From NCBI RefSeq assembly GCF_000802225.1, contig NZ_JTDI01000001.1:992001-1056000 (forward strand): a DNA stretch of 64,000 nt. The letters run 5' to 3'. The first letter of the stretch is position 1. Every line of letters begins with the position of its first letter. Of the stretch, positions 63,304-64,000 are shown one piece after another. Under the pieces are notes generated by a model. The model was not told where the DNA came from, made no database searches, and was given only the letters and a program-made list of their open reading frames with translations. The stretch comes from Novosphingobium malaysiense. Lineage in GTDB: Bacteria; Pseudomonadota; Alphaproteobacteria; Sphingomonadales; Sphingomonadaceae. A program made the translations under genes and the position numbers.

Positions 63304-63879
63304 ATGCCCAAGATTGTTGATCACGATGCGCGCCGCGCCGCCGTCGCGGAAATTGCAGCCCGGCTCATCGCCCGGGACGGAATAGAAGGCACCAAGGTAC
63401 GCGAAATCGCGCGCCTTGCGCAGTGCAGCACGTCGATCGTCTCGCACTACTTCAAAAACAAGCATGATCTCCTGCTCTCTGCCTACCGCATGCGGATGGA
63501 GCGGACCGTCGCGCGCGTGGAGGAAACGTCGCGCCAAGGGAACGGTCTCCTGGAAGTCCTGGCCGCGGTGCTCCCGCTCGATGAAGAGCGGGTGGAAAGC
63601 TGGCGAATATGGTTGGCGTTCTGGGGCCTGGCGACAGCCGACGAAGCCTTCTTGCGCGAGCAACGCCAACGCAGTCGCGAGTCCGTCGATCTTTTTCACC
63701 GCGCGATTCTGGCCTCGGGAGCAATGGTCGAAGGCGAGCATTCGCGCCTCGTCGCGCAGACGCTTCTGAGCAGCGCGGCCGGAATCGCCACCCAGGCAAT
63801 CTATGATCCCGAAAGCTGGCCGCCGGAAAGGCAAATCGAGATCCTCCGGCTGCAAATCGAGACATTGATAAGCCGATAG
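63304..63879 (+). CDS. TetR-family regulator, BetI-like
   Basis: The 191-residue protein has the helix-turn-helix TKVREIARLAQCSTSIVSHY followed by FKNKHDLLLSAYR. The C-terminal domain (VESWRIWLAFWGLATADEAF) is of the BetI/TetR_C type. BetI represses choline-betaine genes, but none are nearby, so the effector is unknown. The plus-strand ATG at 63304 gives MPKIVDHDARR. It may regulate the short lycopene-cyclase-like gene upstream. Confidence 0.88.
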   Translation: MPKIVDHDARRAAVAEIAARLIARDGIEGTKVREIARLAQCSTSIVSHYFKNKHDLLLSAYRMRMERTVARVEETSRQGNGLLEVLAAVLPLDEERVESWRIWLAFWGLATADEAFLREQRQRSRESVDLFHRAILASGAMVEGEHSRLVAQTLLSSAAGIATQAIYDPESWPPERQIEILRLQIETLISR

Positions 63880-63944
63880 CACCGAACACCCGTTTCCGGG
63901 GCCTGGCGCAGGGCAAAGACGCGAGATTTTCTGGGGCTCGGAAA

Positions 63945-63987
63945 TGGTCGGTGACGGGGTTCGAACCGCCGACCCTCTCGGTGTAAA
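63945..63987 (-). tRNA. 3' half of a tRNA-Val(UAC)-like sequence, partial or remnant
   Basis: Read on the minus strand, the sequence gives an anticodon loop UUUACAC (anticodon UAC), CGAGA, variable GGGUC, T-stem GGCGG/CCGUC and acceptor strand ACCGACC with discriminator A. The T-loop is 8 bases (UUCGAACC) instead of 7, no CCA is encoded, and the 5' anticodon stem (CCAGU) does not pair with CGAGA. The homology therefore breaks at the anticodon loop. It looks like a tRNA 3' fragment, as left at integration sites, but the rest is cut by the window edge. Confidence 0.4.
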
Positions 63988-64000
63988 ACTGGGTAATATT

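Overview
The window is high-GC, gene-dense DNA that looks like an alphaproteobacterial chromosome, most likely a sphingomonad (Sphingomonadales, Novosphingobium-like). The pointers are two large TonB-dependent receptors, an ECF sigma/FecR pair, many SDR, VOC and P450 catabolic enzymes, tight ATGA gene overlaps and a lycopene-cyclase-like gene. The taxon is inferred from gene content; no rRNA or complete tRNA is present. No CRISPR array, transposase or integrase was seen.

Layout. 0-9.3 kb: a luxE-luxC type acyl reductase operon with an aminotransferase, facing a TetR gene and an aldo/keto reductase across a perfect palindrome; then SnoaL/SDR and sulfotransferase/VOC pairs. 9.3-13.2 kb: an ECF sigma - FecR - STN-type TonB receptor signalling unit. 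13.2-17.8 kb: a compact minus-strand run that looks biosynthetic: a thermostable-hemolysin-family protein, an adenylation domain fused to a heme-oxygenase-like diiron oxidase (HDO) domain, an SDR, a TPR protein and a methyltransferase. 18.2-20.2 kb: tryptophan 2,3-dioxygenase plus a PLP enzyme. 20.2-32.8 kb: a catabolic locus with GntR and AraC regulators, ALDH, a CMD-family protein, two SDRs, two P450s, a VOC protein, an epimerase and a TonB receptor. Two pairs of repeated operator-like sequences tie its promoters together.

32.9-42.9 kb: a complete NAD(P)-linked [NiFe] hydrogenase operon (group 3b-like, four structural subunits) with an inserted cyclic-nucleotide-binding-domain protein, a maturation protease and HypA, F, C, D, E. 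HypA has lost its zinc-finger module and no HypB is present. A histidine-kinase-like protein without the phospho-acceptor His is divergent to it. 44-49.4 kb: PIMT, a surface polysaccharide trio (GT-B transferase, flippase, GT4) and a DedA protein. 49.5-52.5 kb: a class III-like PHA synthase with a miniature PhaE-like partner, a GNAT protein and an alpha/beta hydrolase. 52.7-61.8 kb: an archaic (Csu-like) chaperone-usher pilus operon with seven tandem spore-coat-U-type subunits. 62.5-64 kb: a short lycopene-cyclase-like protein, a BetI-like TetR protein and the 3' half of a tRNA-Val-like sequence at the window edge.

The most promising candidates for undescribed biology are the adenylation-HDO/thermostable-hemolysin cluster, the hydrogenase with its CNB-domain protein and zinc-finger-less HypA, and the minimal PhaE-PhaC pair.
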